55,261 bases of DNA, taken from assembly GCF_003332825.1 (NCBI RefSeq), contig NZ_QIRF01000024.1, positions 1 to 55,261 of the forward strand, written 5' to 3'. Both the position numbers and the translations under genes were made by a program. The DNA comes from Dyella sp. C9 (GTDB taxonomy: Bacteria; Pseudomonadota; Gammaproteobacteria; Xanthomonadales; Rhodanobacteraceae). Positions within the stretch are counted from its first letter, which is position 1. Each line of letters opens with the position of its first letter. A model generated the notes under the pieces. It saw nothing but the letters and a program-made list of their open reading frames with translations, searched no databases and was not told the DNA's origin. This document shows positions 26,636 to 37,766 of this stretch, piece after piece.

Positions 26636-27286
26636 ATGAGTTCGATCCCGCAGACCAAGCCGCAGGGGCCCGGCCGTCCCAAGGACATGGAAAAGCGTGC
26701 GGCGATCCTGGAGGCCGCCAAGGCCCTGTTCATCCGCAACGCCTTCGCGGGCACCAGCATGGACGCCGTGGCCGCGGAGGCTGGCGTATCCAAGCTCACC
26801 GTCTACAGCCACTTCGGCGACAAGGACAACCTGTTCCGCGAGGTCATCCGTGCCCGCATCCAGGACCTGCTGCCGGAAGACACCTACCAGTACGTCCCGG
26901 GCGAGCACATCCGCGAGACGCTCGAGCGCATCGCCCTGCACCATGTCCGGCTGGACTGCGACGTGCAGAACGTGGGCACGTTCCGCGCCATCCTCAGCGA
27001 CTGCCGCCAGGGCAACCCCCGCTACGGCCGGCTGCTGTGGGAAGAAGGCCCCGAGCGCGGCCACGAGCTGATGAAACGGCTGCTCCAGCAGGCCGTTGAC
27101 GACGGCAAGCTGGACATCCCCAACGTCGGCCGCGCCGCCGGCCAGCTGATTTCGCTGATCAAGGGCGAGATGCTCATGCGTCGCATGTTCGGCTGCGAGG
27201 AGTGCGCCCAGTCCTATGCCGCCGAGCTGGAAGAGACCGCTCGCGATGGTGTCGAGATGTTCCTGCGCGCCTACCTTCCGCGCTGA
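26636..27286 (+). CDS. TetR/AcrR-family transcriptional regulator
   Basis: This is a 216-residue repressor-type regulator. The N-terminal arm GPGRPKDMEKRAAIL leads into a TetR helix-turn-helix at about residues 20-66 (FAGTSMDAVAAEAGVSKLTVYSHFGDK). The C-terminal ligand domain resembles the AefR-like TetR_C group and has cysteines at positions near 103, 122 and 181-184 (FGCEECAQ) that could sense thiols or metals; this is speculative. I chose ATG 26636 over GTG 26597 because of GAAGG 8 nt upstream. The upstream pcm-tolC unit and the divergent small gene are plausible targets. Confidence 0.9.
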   Translation: MSSIPQTKPQGPGRPKDMEKRAAILEAAKALFIRNAFAGTSMDAVAAEAGVSKLTVYSHFGDKDNLFREVIRARIQDLLPEDTYQYVPGEHIRETLERIALHHVRLDCDVQNVGTFRAILSDCRQGNPRYGRLLWEEGPERGHELMKRLLQQAVDDGKLDIPNVGRAAGQLISLIKGEMLMRRMFGCEECAQSYAAELEETARDGVEMFLRAYLPR

Positions 27287-27372
27287 AAAGCCCTGACTTG
27301 GCGGCCGGAGAAAGGCCGCTTGACGACCCGTCACTCGCGGTCCACCCCGCTTCGTGCTGAAATAGCCCCCTT

Positions 27373-27450
27373 GAAGCGGGGGTGCCGGCGTGAGCCGGCT
27401 GAGAGAGTCCCTTCGAACCTGATGCGGCTAGTACCGCTGTAGGGAGCTTC
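27373..27450 (+). promoter_or_regulatory. TPP riboswitch (THI element)
   Basis: The conserved aptamer features of a thiamine pyrophosphate riboswitch are present. The P1 arms GAAGC (27373-27377) and GCTTC (27446-27450) enclose a GGGTGCCGGCGTGAGCCGG arm. Next come the pyrimidine-sensing CTGAGAG core, then the ACCTGATGCGG and GTACCGCTGTAGGGA segments. It precedes thiC by 155 nt, which would hold the expression platform; a GTCCC/GGGAC hairpin lies within that stretch near 27560-27573. Confidence 0.95.
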
Positions 27451-27604
27451 GCCGCACGGCCCCAAGTCCGTGCGCCAGGCGCCGTCGCTTCTGTTGCTGG
27501 TATGCGAATCCATTCGCGACACCCCGCGCTCCCGTGCGCGGGCTCCCCAACAAAAGCACGTCCCCTCGGGGACATCGCTTCGACCCCCGGACGGACACAA
27601 GCCG

Positions 27605-29482
<1,878 letters not shown>

Positions 29483-29544
29483 TTGCTGTGCCGGCGCACC
29501 CCGTGCGCGGCTGACCTGTCGAAGCGGTGTGCTTCGTGGGATGG

Positions 29545-29607
29545 TCGCGCACAGGGTGCGCTCCTGCAGTTGGAAGCTACACCTGTAGCAGCGCCCCCTG
29601 TGCGCGA
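29545..29607. repeat. inverted pair of REP-like elements
   Basis: Two facing copies of a short element occur, TCGCGCACAGGGTGCGCTCC (from 29545) and its inverted relative ending CCCCCTGTGCGCGA (29581-29607). Related copies lie at 45436-45457 and 46182-46206. The pair could form a long hairpin downstream of thiC, and no separate thiC terminator is seen. A weaker relative (GGCGCACCCCGTGCGCGGC) lies at 29492-29510. Confidence 0.7.
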
Positions 29608-29774
29608 TCAGCGCTTCGCACGGCCACGAGCTTGATTGCCGTCTCCCTCCCACGCCCTCGCTGTTCGGTACGCATGGCCGGCGTGATGCAGCGCGAGGGA
29701 GATTTTTCACCTGCGTTTCGCACCAAACGCCCTACGGTGCCCGGCATTGCCCAGCCAGCCCGTGGAGGCACGCC

Positions 29775-30365
29775 ATGGCATCGAAACCGTTCGTCACCGA
29801 CATCGAGACCATCCGCAAGCGCGCACGCGAGCATATCGACCAGGGCGCGATCACGGCCGGTTACAGTGCCGACCGCAAGACGGTGATCAAGCTGCTCAAC
29901 GAGGCGCTCGCCACCGAGATCGTCTGCGTGCTGCGCTACAAGTACCACTACTACATGGCCAAGGGCATCCACGCCAAGAGCGTGGCGGCCGAGTTCCTGG
30001 AGCACGCGAACGAGGAGCAGGGCCATGCCGACCTGATCGCGCAGCGCATCACCCAGCTCGATGGCGCGCCGAACTTTTCGCCGGAAGGCCTGCTTACGCG
30101 CAGCCATGCCGATTACGTGGAAGGCGACGACCTGGTCGACATGATCAAGGAAGACCTGGTGGCCGAGCGCATCGCCATCGACAGCTATCGCGAGATCGTC
30201 AACTACATCGGGGCCAGCGATCCGACCACGCGCCGCCTGATGGAGGAGATCCTCGCGATGGAAGAGGAGCATGCGGAGGATCTTGCGACCCTGCTGGACA
30301 ACCTCGGCAAGAAGGGCGAACCGGCGAAGCCGGGCCCGCAAAGGAAGAAACCGTCCAAGAGCTGA
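29775..30365 (+). CDS. bacterioferritin-like diiron protein
   Basis: This is a 196-residue ferritin-like four-helix protein. Diiron ligands fit the bacterioferritin pattern: E48, E81 with H84 (EQGH), E131 (DLVAERIA), and E163 with H166 (EEEH). The 33-residue spacing between the first two ligands matches E. coli Bfr. The N-terminal extension (about 30 residues) and a Lys/Pro-rich tail (178-196) are additions. No obvious heme-ligand Met at the Bfr position stands out, so it may be a non-heme member. It probably stores or detoxifies iron in the cytoplasm. GGAGG lies 7 nt before ATG. The 292-bp region upstream holds REP-like repeats and presumably its promoter. Confidence 0.85.
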   Translation: MASKPFVTDIETIRKRAREHIDQGAITAGYSADRKTVIKLLNEALATEIVCVLRYKYHYYMAKGIHAKSVAAEFLEHANEEQGHADLIAQRITQLDGAPNFSPEGLLTRSHADYVEGDDLVDMIKEDLVAERIAIDSYREIVNYIGASDPTTRRLMEEILAMEEEHAEDLATLLDNLGKKGEPAKPGPQRKKPSKS

Positions 30366-30433
30366 ACCGCACGGTCAGCCACGTCGCGCCTTCGGCGTTA
30401 GCAAGGAGACGTGCAGCGATCGGGAGACGTGTC

Positions 30434-30616
30434 ATGCCGACACCAAGCCGCGCCCGCGAAGGGCATGTGGTGCTTCGAGCCGTGCTGATTACGCTGGCCG
30501 TGGGAGTGCTGTTGGCCAGCGCGCTGATGTGGTGGTGGGTGCGCCAGGCCGACGAGGGCGGCGGCATGGCCGGGCAGGCCATGCAGACGGCGCAGCAAAG
30601 CGAACCGGCCGGCTGA
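30434..30616 (+). CDS. small single-pass membrane protein
   Basis: This is a 60-residue protein not recognised as any family. A basic N-terminus is followed by one membrane segment (about residues 14-36, VLRAVLITLAVGVLLASALM) and a Gly/Met/Gln-rich tail. GGGAGA is placed 8 nt before the ATG, and the gene sits 68 bp after the ferritin-like gene in the same direction, so it is likely cotranscribed. A terminator follows immediately. Function unknown. Confidence 0.6.
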   Translation: MPTPSRAREGHVVLRAVLITLAVGVLLASALMWWWVRQADEGGGMAGQAMQTAQQSEPAG

Positions 30617-30625
30617 CGAAAGACA

Positions 30626-30657
30626 CAAAAAAACGCGCCACCCGGAGGTGGCGCGTT
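30626..30657. terminator. terminator between the small membrane protein and ppa
   Basis: An 11-bp perfect stem (30632-30642 with 30647-30657) with a CGGA loop is preceded by AAAAAAA. That is a T run when read on the minus strand, so it ends ppa transcripts best and may also stop plus-strand ones. Confidence 0.85.
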
Positions 30658-30670
30658 CTGGTCAGGCGAC

Positions 30671-31210
30671 TCAGGCCTTCTTGTCGGCCTGGTAGCGCTC
30701 GATGCCGGCGATGATTTCCGCCTTGGCCTCATCCGCGCCGACCCAACCCTCGACCTTCACCCACTTGCCCTTCTCCAGGTCCTTGTAGTGCTCGAAGAAG
30801 TGGCCGATGCGCTCCAGCCAGTGGCCGGACACCTGCTTGATGTCCTTGATGTGCGCGTAACCGGCGAAGATCTTTTCCACCGGCACCACCACCAGCTTCT
30901 CGTCGCTGCCAGCTTCGTCGGTCATCTTCAGCATGCCCACCGGCACGCAGCGGATCACCGAAGCCGGCACCAGCGGCAGCGGCAGGATCACCAGCGCGTC
31001 CAGCGGGTCGCCGTCGCCACCCAGGGTGCCCGGCACGTAGCCGTAGTTGCAGGGGTAGCGCATCGGGGTGGACAGGATGCGGTCGACGAAGATCGCGCCG
31101 CTTTCCTTCTCCACCTCGTACTTGACGGGCTCGGCGTCCTTCGGGATTTCGATGATGACGTTGATTTCGTCCGGAACCTTGCGGCCGGCGGGAACGAGGT
31201 GCAGACCCAT
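30671..31210 (-). CDS. ppa: inorganic pyrophosphatase
   Basis: This is a 179-residue soluble family I pyrophosphatase that hydrolyses PPi in the cytoplasm. Catalytic features are EINVIIEIPKDAEPVKYEVEKES near the N-terminus, YPCNYGYVPGT, and the signature GDGDPLDALVI (metal-binding Asp residues). VEKIFAGYAHIKDI follows. Length matches E. coli Ppa (176). The start is the ATG at 31210; an in-frame upstream Met at 31273 lacks homology. The window also encodes a membrane pyrophosphatase and a PPi-type phosphofructokinase. Confidence 0.96.
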   Translation of the reverse strand: MGLHLVPAGRKVPDEINVIIEIPKDAEPVKYEVEKESGAIFVDRILSTPMRYPCNYGYVPGTLGGDGDPLDALVILPLPLVPASVIRCVPVGMLKMTDEAGSDEKLVVVPVEKIFAGYAHIKDIKQVSGHWLERIGHFFEHYKDLEKGKWVKVEGWVGADEAKAEIIAGIERYQADKKA

Positions 31211-31326
31211 GGGCGTGTCCTTCAGCGTAGTCAAAAGCAAAGACTTGGAAGGATACGGCAAAAGGTGGTGCATCGCAGCAGCCGGATGGCCGCCAGTTCA
31301 GCCGCCGATGTGGCGCCGGGGCGTGC

Positions 31327-32163
31327 TCAGGCCTGGTACGGCCGCTCGCGTAACCACTTGGTGGCAATCCACTTTTCGCCCTTCACTACGGGCAGGCCGG
31401 CATGCAGCGAGGCCTGGTCGCCGGTGTCGTAGGCGAAATAGACGGCCGAACCGCGCTGGGCGGTGACGGTAAGGCCGATCGCCGGGAACCCGGTGCCGCC
31501 GCCCGCCTCGGGGGTGTTGAGATACATCACCACGCTGGCGATGCGTTGGCCACCACGCGCTGTGACCGCGCCGAAGCCCGGCTGGGTAGGATCGAACCAG
31601 TCGAAGTGCGGTTCGTATTCCTGGCCGGGCAGGTAATGCAGGATCTGCAGCCCTTCGCCATGGCTCACCGGGATGTCGAGCAGATGTGCGATGCGCTGCT
31701 CGATCCGCTGCACCAGCGGCGTCTCGCCGATGCGGAAGAACATGCCCTGGCTGGTGCGTCGCTCGTCGGTCTGGTGCTTGCCGTCGACATCCACGGTAAG
31801 CGAGCGCTGCAGGCGCGGGCTGGCCTCGCCGATGAGCGCGTCGCACTCCTCGCCGGTGAGCAAGTCCTCCAGCAGGCGGATGACCGGGCGTTCCGTGCTC
31901 AGGCCCACGCGCACCGTGTGGCCGTCCACGACTTGGCGTGGAGCCTCCGGATGGCGCGTGCGGTAGGTCTTGCCGGACTCCTTGATGTTGGTGCTCAAGG
32001 TCGTCATCGGCATGTTGAGCACGCGGGCGAGGATATGCCGGCTCTGGTCTTCCTTGTAGCCGGCGTCCTTCATCAGGCGCAGCACGTCGCCCGGGCCGTA
32101 GCCGGAGCGGACCGTGGAAAGGATCCATTCGCGCAGTTCGGGGCGGATCGTGTGCTCTTTCAT
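31327..32163 (-). CDS. prolyl 4-hydroxylase-type 2-oxoglutarate/Fe(II) dioxygenase
   Basis: This is a 278-residue enzyme. The C-terminal P4Hc domain (about 90-272) has iron ligands H186 and D188 (EPHFDWFDP) and H254 (SLHAGLPV) with the 2-oxoglutarate-binding Lys at 264 (KGEKWIATKW). An ILHYLPGQEY block precedes the first ligands. An N-terminal helical extension of about 90 residues is not part of the catalytic fold and may bind a partner. Related bacterial enzymes hydroxylate prolines on proteins such as EF-Tu. It lies 57 bp downstream of prolyl oligopeptidase on the same strand. The start is ATG 32163; an upstream Met at 32211 is less likely. Confidence 0.9.
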   Translation of the reverse strand: MKEHTIRPELREWILSTVRSGYGPGDVLRLMKDAGYKEDQSRHILARVLNMPMTTLSTNIKESGKTYRTRHPEAPRQVVDGHTVRVGLSTERPVIRLLEDLLTGEECDALIGEASPRLQRSLTVDVDGKHQTDERRTSQGMFFRIGETPLVQRIEQRIAHLLDIPVSHGEGLQILHYLPGQEYEPHFDWFDPTQPGFGAVTARGGQRIASVVMYLNTPEAGGGTGFPAIGLTVTAQRGSAVYFAYDTGDQASLHAGLPVVKGEKWIATKWLRERPYQA

Positions 32164-32220
32164 GCGTGATCGATGGGGACACCGGGAAGCCCGGCGTCCC
32201 ATCTTACGCATCGGTGATGC

Positions 32221-34329
32221 TTACTTCACGTGATCCCACAGGTAGGTGTAGCCGAGCGCACTCATGAATGCCGCCTGCTTGTTGTCGGCCGCGGCGCCGT
32301 GGCCGCCCTCGATGTTCTCGTAGAAGCTGGCGTCATAGCCGAGCCCTTCGAGCTTGGCGTACATCTTGCGCGCGTGCACCGGGCCCACGCGGTCGTCGCG
32401 GGTGGAGGTGGTGAACAGCACCGGCGGATAGTTCTGGCCGGCCTTGGCGTTGGTGTACGGCGAGAAGGTCTTGATCCATGCCCACTCCTGCGGCTTGTCC
32501 GGGTCGCCGTATTCGGCGATCCACGATGCGCCCGCCGAGAGATGGGTGTAGCGCTGCATGTCGAGCAGGGCTACCTGGCTGACGATGGCGCCGTACAGCT
32601 GCGGATACAGCGTGAGCATGTTGCCCATCAGCAGTCCGCCGTTGCTGCCGCCCATGGCGCCCAGGTGGGCGGGCGAGGTGATCTTGCGGGCGAACAGGTC
32701 CTCGGACACGGCGGCGAAATCCTCATAGGCCCGCAGGCGATTGGCCTTCATGGCCGCCTGGTGCCAGCGCGGGCCGTATTCGCCACCGCCGCGGATATTG
32801 GCAATGACGTACACGCCGCCCTTGTCCAGCCATGCGCGCCCGATGCTGCCGCTGTAGGCCGGTTGCAGCGCGATTTCAAAGCCGCCGTAGCCGTACTGCA
32901 GGGTGGGGTTGACGCCATTCGTCTGGAGGTCCTTCGGCGCGATCTCGAAGTAGGGCACGCGGGTGCCATCCTTGGAGGTGGCGAAGTGCTGGCTCACCAC
33001 GTATTTCGAGGCGTCGAAGAAGCTCGGGCTGTGCTTGATCGCCTGCGCCTCGCCCTGGCCAAGGGTGCCGTAATACAGCGTGGTGGGCTGCAGGAAACCG
33101 CTGACGGTAAGGAAGTAGTCGTCGCTGGTGTCGTCATCGACGCCCACCGCGGCGATCTGGGACAGCGCCGGCGCGCCACCGAGGCTCTGCCGCTTCCATT
33201 CGCCAGGGCCGGGGGTAAGCACCTCCAGCTTGTTCACCACGTTGTCCATCACGTTGAGGATCAGCTGGTGACGCGTCCACGAATAGCCGTCCAGCGCGGT
33301 GGTCGCGGTAGGAGCGAACAGCACGTTGAGCTCGCGCTTGCCGGCCATGTAGTCGTCGAAGCGGGTCGCGAGCAGCGAGCCGGACTTGTAGGTCTTGCCG
33401 CCCACCGTCCAGTCGCTGCGCGGCTCGATCAGCAGCCACTCGCGATGCACGTCGGTCTGGGCATCGGTGGGAACGTCGATCCTGGTCAGCTTGCCATCCT
33501 TGCCGCGAAAAAAGCTCTCGCTGTCGTAGAAGGCGATCTGCCGGGTGACGAAGTCGCGTTCGAAGCCCGGCGTGTTGTCACGGAAGGCCGAGACGCTCAT
33601 GTCGTTGGCCTTCACCTCGTACACGGTGACGGCGCTGGCCAACGGCGTGCCGCGTCGCCACTCCTTGACGATGCGCGGATAGCTGGAGGTGGTCATCGAG
33701 CCCGGGCCAAAATCGGTGGCCACATAGAGGTGGTCCTTGTCCTTCCAGCCGACGTTGCTCTTGGCTTCGGGCAGTTCGAATCCACCCTTGACGAATTGCT
33801 TCGCCGACAGGTCGAACTCACGCACCACGTCGGCATCGGCGCCGCCGCGCGAGAGCATTACCAGGCAACGCTGGTAGTCGGGCTTGAGGCATTGCGCGCC
33901 GTGCCACACCCAGTTCTCGTTCTCCGCCTTGGCCAGCGCGTCCAGGTCGATCACGGTCTCCCATGCCGGCTTGTCCTTGCGGTACTCGGCCAGCGTGGTG
34001 CGGCGCCACAGTCCCTTGGGATGGTCCTGGTCGCGCCAGAAGTTGTAGTAGAGGTCGCCGATCTTGGCTACCATCGGAATGCGGTCGGTCGAGTCGAGCA
34101 CTTCCAGCAGGCGTGCATCGAGCTGCTTGAACTCGGCACTCTGGGCATAGGCAGCCACGGTCTTGGCGTTCTGGGTCTTCACCCAGTCCAGCTGCCTGGC
34201 ACCGTCGATGTTTTCCAGCCAAAGGTTGGGATCGCTGGCGGCGGGAGCGAGGTTGTCGTTTGCATGGGTCATGCCGCCTAGTGTGACGGCCAGTGCCAGG
34301 GCGAGCCAGCGCGGAGACTTGGACTTCAT
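32221..34329 (-). CDS. prolyl oligopeptidase (S9A), secreted
   Basis: This is a 702-residue serine peptidase that cuts short peptides after proline. A signal peptide covers residues 1-23 (LALALAVTLGGMTHA), so it is periplasmic. The seven-bladed propeller covers about 85-430. The alpha/beta-hydrolase domain carries Ser562 (GGSNGGLL), Asp646 (DDRV) and His677 (GGHG). The PNLWLENIDGARQLDWVKTQN opening is typical of the family. AGGAAG precedes ATG 34329. A longer open frame to 34527 runs through an intergenic palindrome and is not coding. It is probably cotranscribed with the dioxygenase downstream. Confidence 0.94.
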   Translation of the reverse strand: MKSKSPRWLALALAVTLGGMTHANDNLAPAASDPNLWLENIDGARQLDWVKTQNAKTVAAYAQSAEFKQLDARLLEVLDSTDRIPMVAKIGDLYYNFWRDQDHPKGLWRRTTLAEYRKDKPAWETVIDLDALAKAENENWVWHGAQCLKPDYQRCLVMLSRGGADADVVREFDLSAKQFVKGGFELPEAKSNVGWKDKDHLYVATDFGPGSMTTSSYPRIVKEWRRGTPLASAVTVYEVKANDMSVSAFRDNTPGFERDFVTRQIAFYDSESFFRGKDGKLTRIDVPTDAQTDVHREWLLIEPRSDWTVGGKTYKSGSLLATRFDDYMAGKRELNVLFAPTATTALDGYSWTRHQLILNVMDNVVNKLEVLTPGPGEWKRQSLGGAPALSQIAAVGVDDDTSDDYFLTVSGFLQPTTLYYGTLGQGEAQAIKHSPSFFDASKYVVSQHFATSKDGTRVPYFEIAPKDLQTNGVNPTLQYGYGGFEIALQPAYSGSIGRAWLDKGGVYVIANIRGGGEYGPRWHQAAMKANRLRAYEDFAAVSEDLFARKITSPAHLGAMGGSNGGLLMGNMLTLYPQLYGAIVSQVALLDMQRYTHLSAGASWIAEYGDPDKPQEWAWIKTFSPYTNAKAGQNYPPVLFTTSTRDDRVGPVHARKMYAKLEGLGYDASFYENIEGGHGAAADNKQAAFMSALGYTYLWDHVK

Positions 34330-34447
34330 GGATCTTCCTTGAGGGTGAAAGGCCCTTGCTGCTTCCGGGAGAAGCAGTGAGGGGCAGGTGCTTGCGGGAT
34401 GATCGCTTCCAGACTGGAACCGGAGCCAGCGTGGCCCCTCACCCCAA

Positions 34448-34471
34448 CCCTCTCCCCTGGAGGGGAGAGGG
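34448..34471. repeat. intergenic palindrome of the CCCTCACCCC type
   Basis: CCCTCTCCCCT and its inverse AGGGGAGAGGG (11-bp arms, 2-bp spacer) follow CCCCTCACCCCAAC at 34435-34448. This motif is a widespread intergenic repeat in Proteobacteria. It sits between hppA and the prolyl oligopeptidase gene and may act as a factor-independent stop without a T run. Confidence 0.7.
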
Positions 34472-34529
34472 GGCAAACGTGCCGTGCGGGTTCGCCCGAT
34501 CACCGTTCCGGCAATCGGGCGCGCCATGC

Positions 34530-36578
<2,049 letters not shown>

Positions 36579-36933
36579 CGGAGCCTCCCCATGGGTGGTA
36601 ACCACAACGTCGGGAGCGCCATCGGCGACCCCCGACACGGCGGCCGCCCTTGCGGGCGGTCTGGGCGAGTATAGGCAATTGCAGTGACGATCAGTGTTGT
36701 GCGATGCAGCGCTGGAGCATTCCGCCGCATCGCAGCTACACGGTGTTCTTACGGCCACGTCCGATCAGGACGACGCGTTGCTCGGCGCAGGCTTTCGTGC
36801 GTGTTGGATGGCTCTCTGTAAGGTGAGGGACTGCGCCCGTCATTTCCCTGCGCGCCGAATTCACCAGGACAGTCGGGGCGAATCCCTCCCGACCCTTGGA
36901 TTTGTCCCCGTACTGTCATGCTGAGAGAGCGCC
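36579..36933. other. 355-bp divergent spacer between hppA and the FkbM-like gene
   Basis: No gene is seen. On the minus strand a TATACT -10 candidate lies at 36668-36673, with no clear -35. A small hairpin (CCGCCC/GGGCGG, 36644-36659) falls in the hppA leader. On the plus strand nothing beyond a GAGAG ribosome binding site before 36934 is convincing. Confidence 0.5.
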
Positions 36934-37746
36934 ATGAACGAAGAGTCGCATCCCGACGAGGCCGTCGCGGCACCCGTCATTGATACCCCGGAGAGCCTCG
37001 CCCCGGTGCTGCAGGAGACGCCCGGCCCCAAGCCCGCCTTCTGGCAGACGCGCTGTGGTCTCATCCTGGCCCAGCCGTGCAGGACGCCAGTCACGCGATC
37101 CTTGTCGGAGTACGGCGAGTGGATCGAACAGGAGCTCGATACCATCGGCGCCCTGCTCGACGAGGGGCAGGCCGTGCTTCAGTACGGCGCGGAGTACGGT
37201 GCGCAAACCCTGTGGCTGTCGAAGCTCGTCGGCCAGGGCGGAAGGGTCCATGTCGTCGAACCGCGCCGCCTCGACCATATTGCGCTGTGCTCCACGCTGG
37301 CACTCAACGGCGTCCGCAATGTCTACCCGCTGCACGCGGCGCTTGGGGAAAAGCAAGGCGCCACCGTGTACCTCGATGCCGCCGATGACCAGCCGGCGGA
37401 AACCTGTACGCAGATGACGCTCGATGCGCTGCGGCTCGGCAAGCTGCATCTGGTCAAGGTCAATCGTGCCGGTGGCCTGCTGCCGTTGCTGGCGGGTGCG
37501 GAAGCGACGCTGCGCCATGACCACCCCATCATCTATTTCCGCCTTTCCCATAGTGACCAGGCGATGGAGGAGATCAAGGCACTCAAGGGCCTTGGCTATC
37601 GCTGCTGGTCGCATCTGCCTTACCTGCACAGCGCGCTGAATTTTGCAGGGAGCACGTCGAACATCTTCCCGGGCTGGGTCAGCCAGAACGTGATTGCCAC
37701 GCACAGGGAGGCTGACGAGGTGTTCTCACACCTGCTCGAACTCTGA
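36934..37746 (+). CDS. FkbM-like methyltransferase-fold protein, motifs altered
   Basis: This is a 270-residue protein with the order of FkbM methyltransferases: a SAM-site region VLQYGAEYGAQTLWLSKLVG (about residues 80-99), then VHVVEPRR and STLALNGVRNVYPLHAALGE, and a C-terminal KLHLVKVNRAGG region. In active members the first reads xDVGANIG and the last KIDVEGxE. Here the acidic residues of both are missing, so catalysis is doubtful. The N-terminal 60 residues are extra. It lies 20 bp upstream of the large membrane protein at 37767, so the two form a pair. A binding or scaffold role is possible. Confidence 0.72.
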   Translation: MNEESHPDEAVAAPVIDTPESLAPVLQETPGPKPAFWQTRCGLILAQPCRTPVTRSLSEYGEWIEQELDTIGALLDEGQAVLQYGAEYGAQTLWLSKLVGQGGRVHVVEPRRLDHIALCSTLALNGVRNVYPLHAALGEKQGATVYLDAADDQPAETCTQMTLDALRLGKLHLVKVNRAGGLLPLLAGAEATLRHDHPIIYFRLSHSDQAMEEIKALKGLGYRCWSHLPYLHSALNFAGSTSNIFPGWVSQNVIATHREADEVFSHLLEL

Positions 37747-37766
37747 GCCTGGAAGACGAGCAAGGG

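Noticed and set aside
27470..27604. Longer N-terminus for ThiC
   Set aside because: The extra 45 codons lie between the riboswitch and the ATG and show no ThiC homology.
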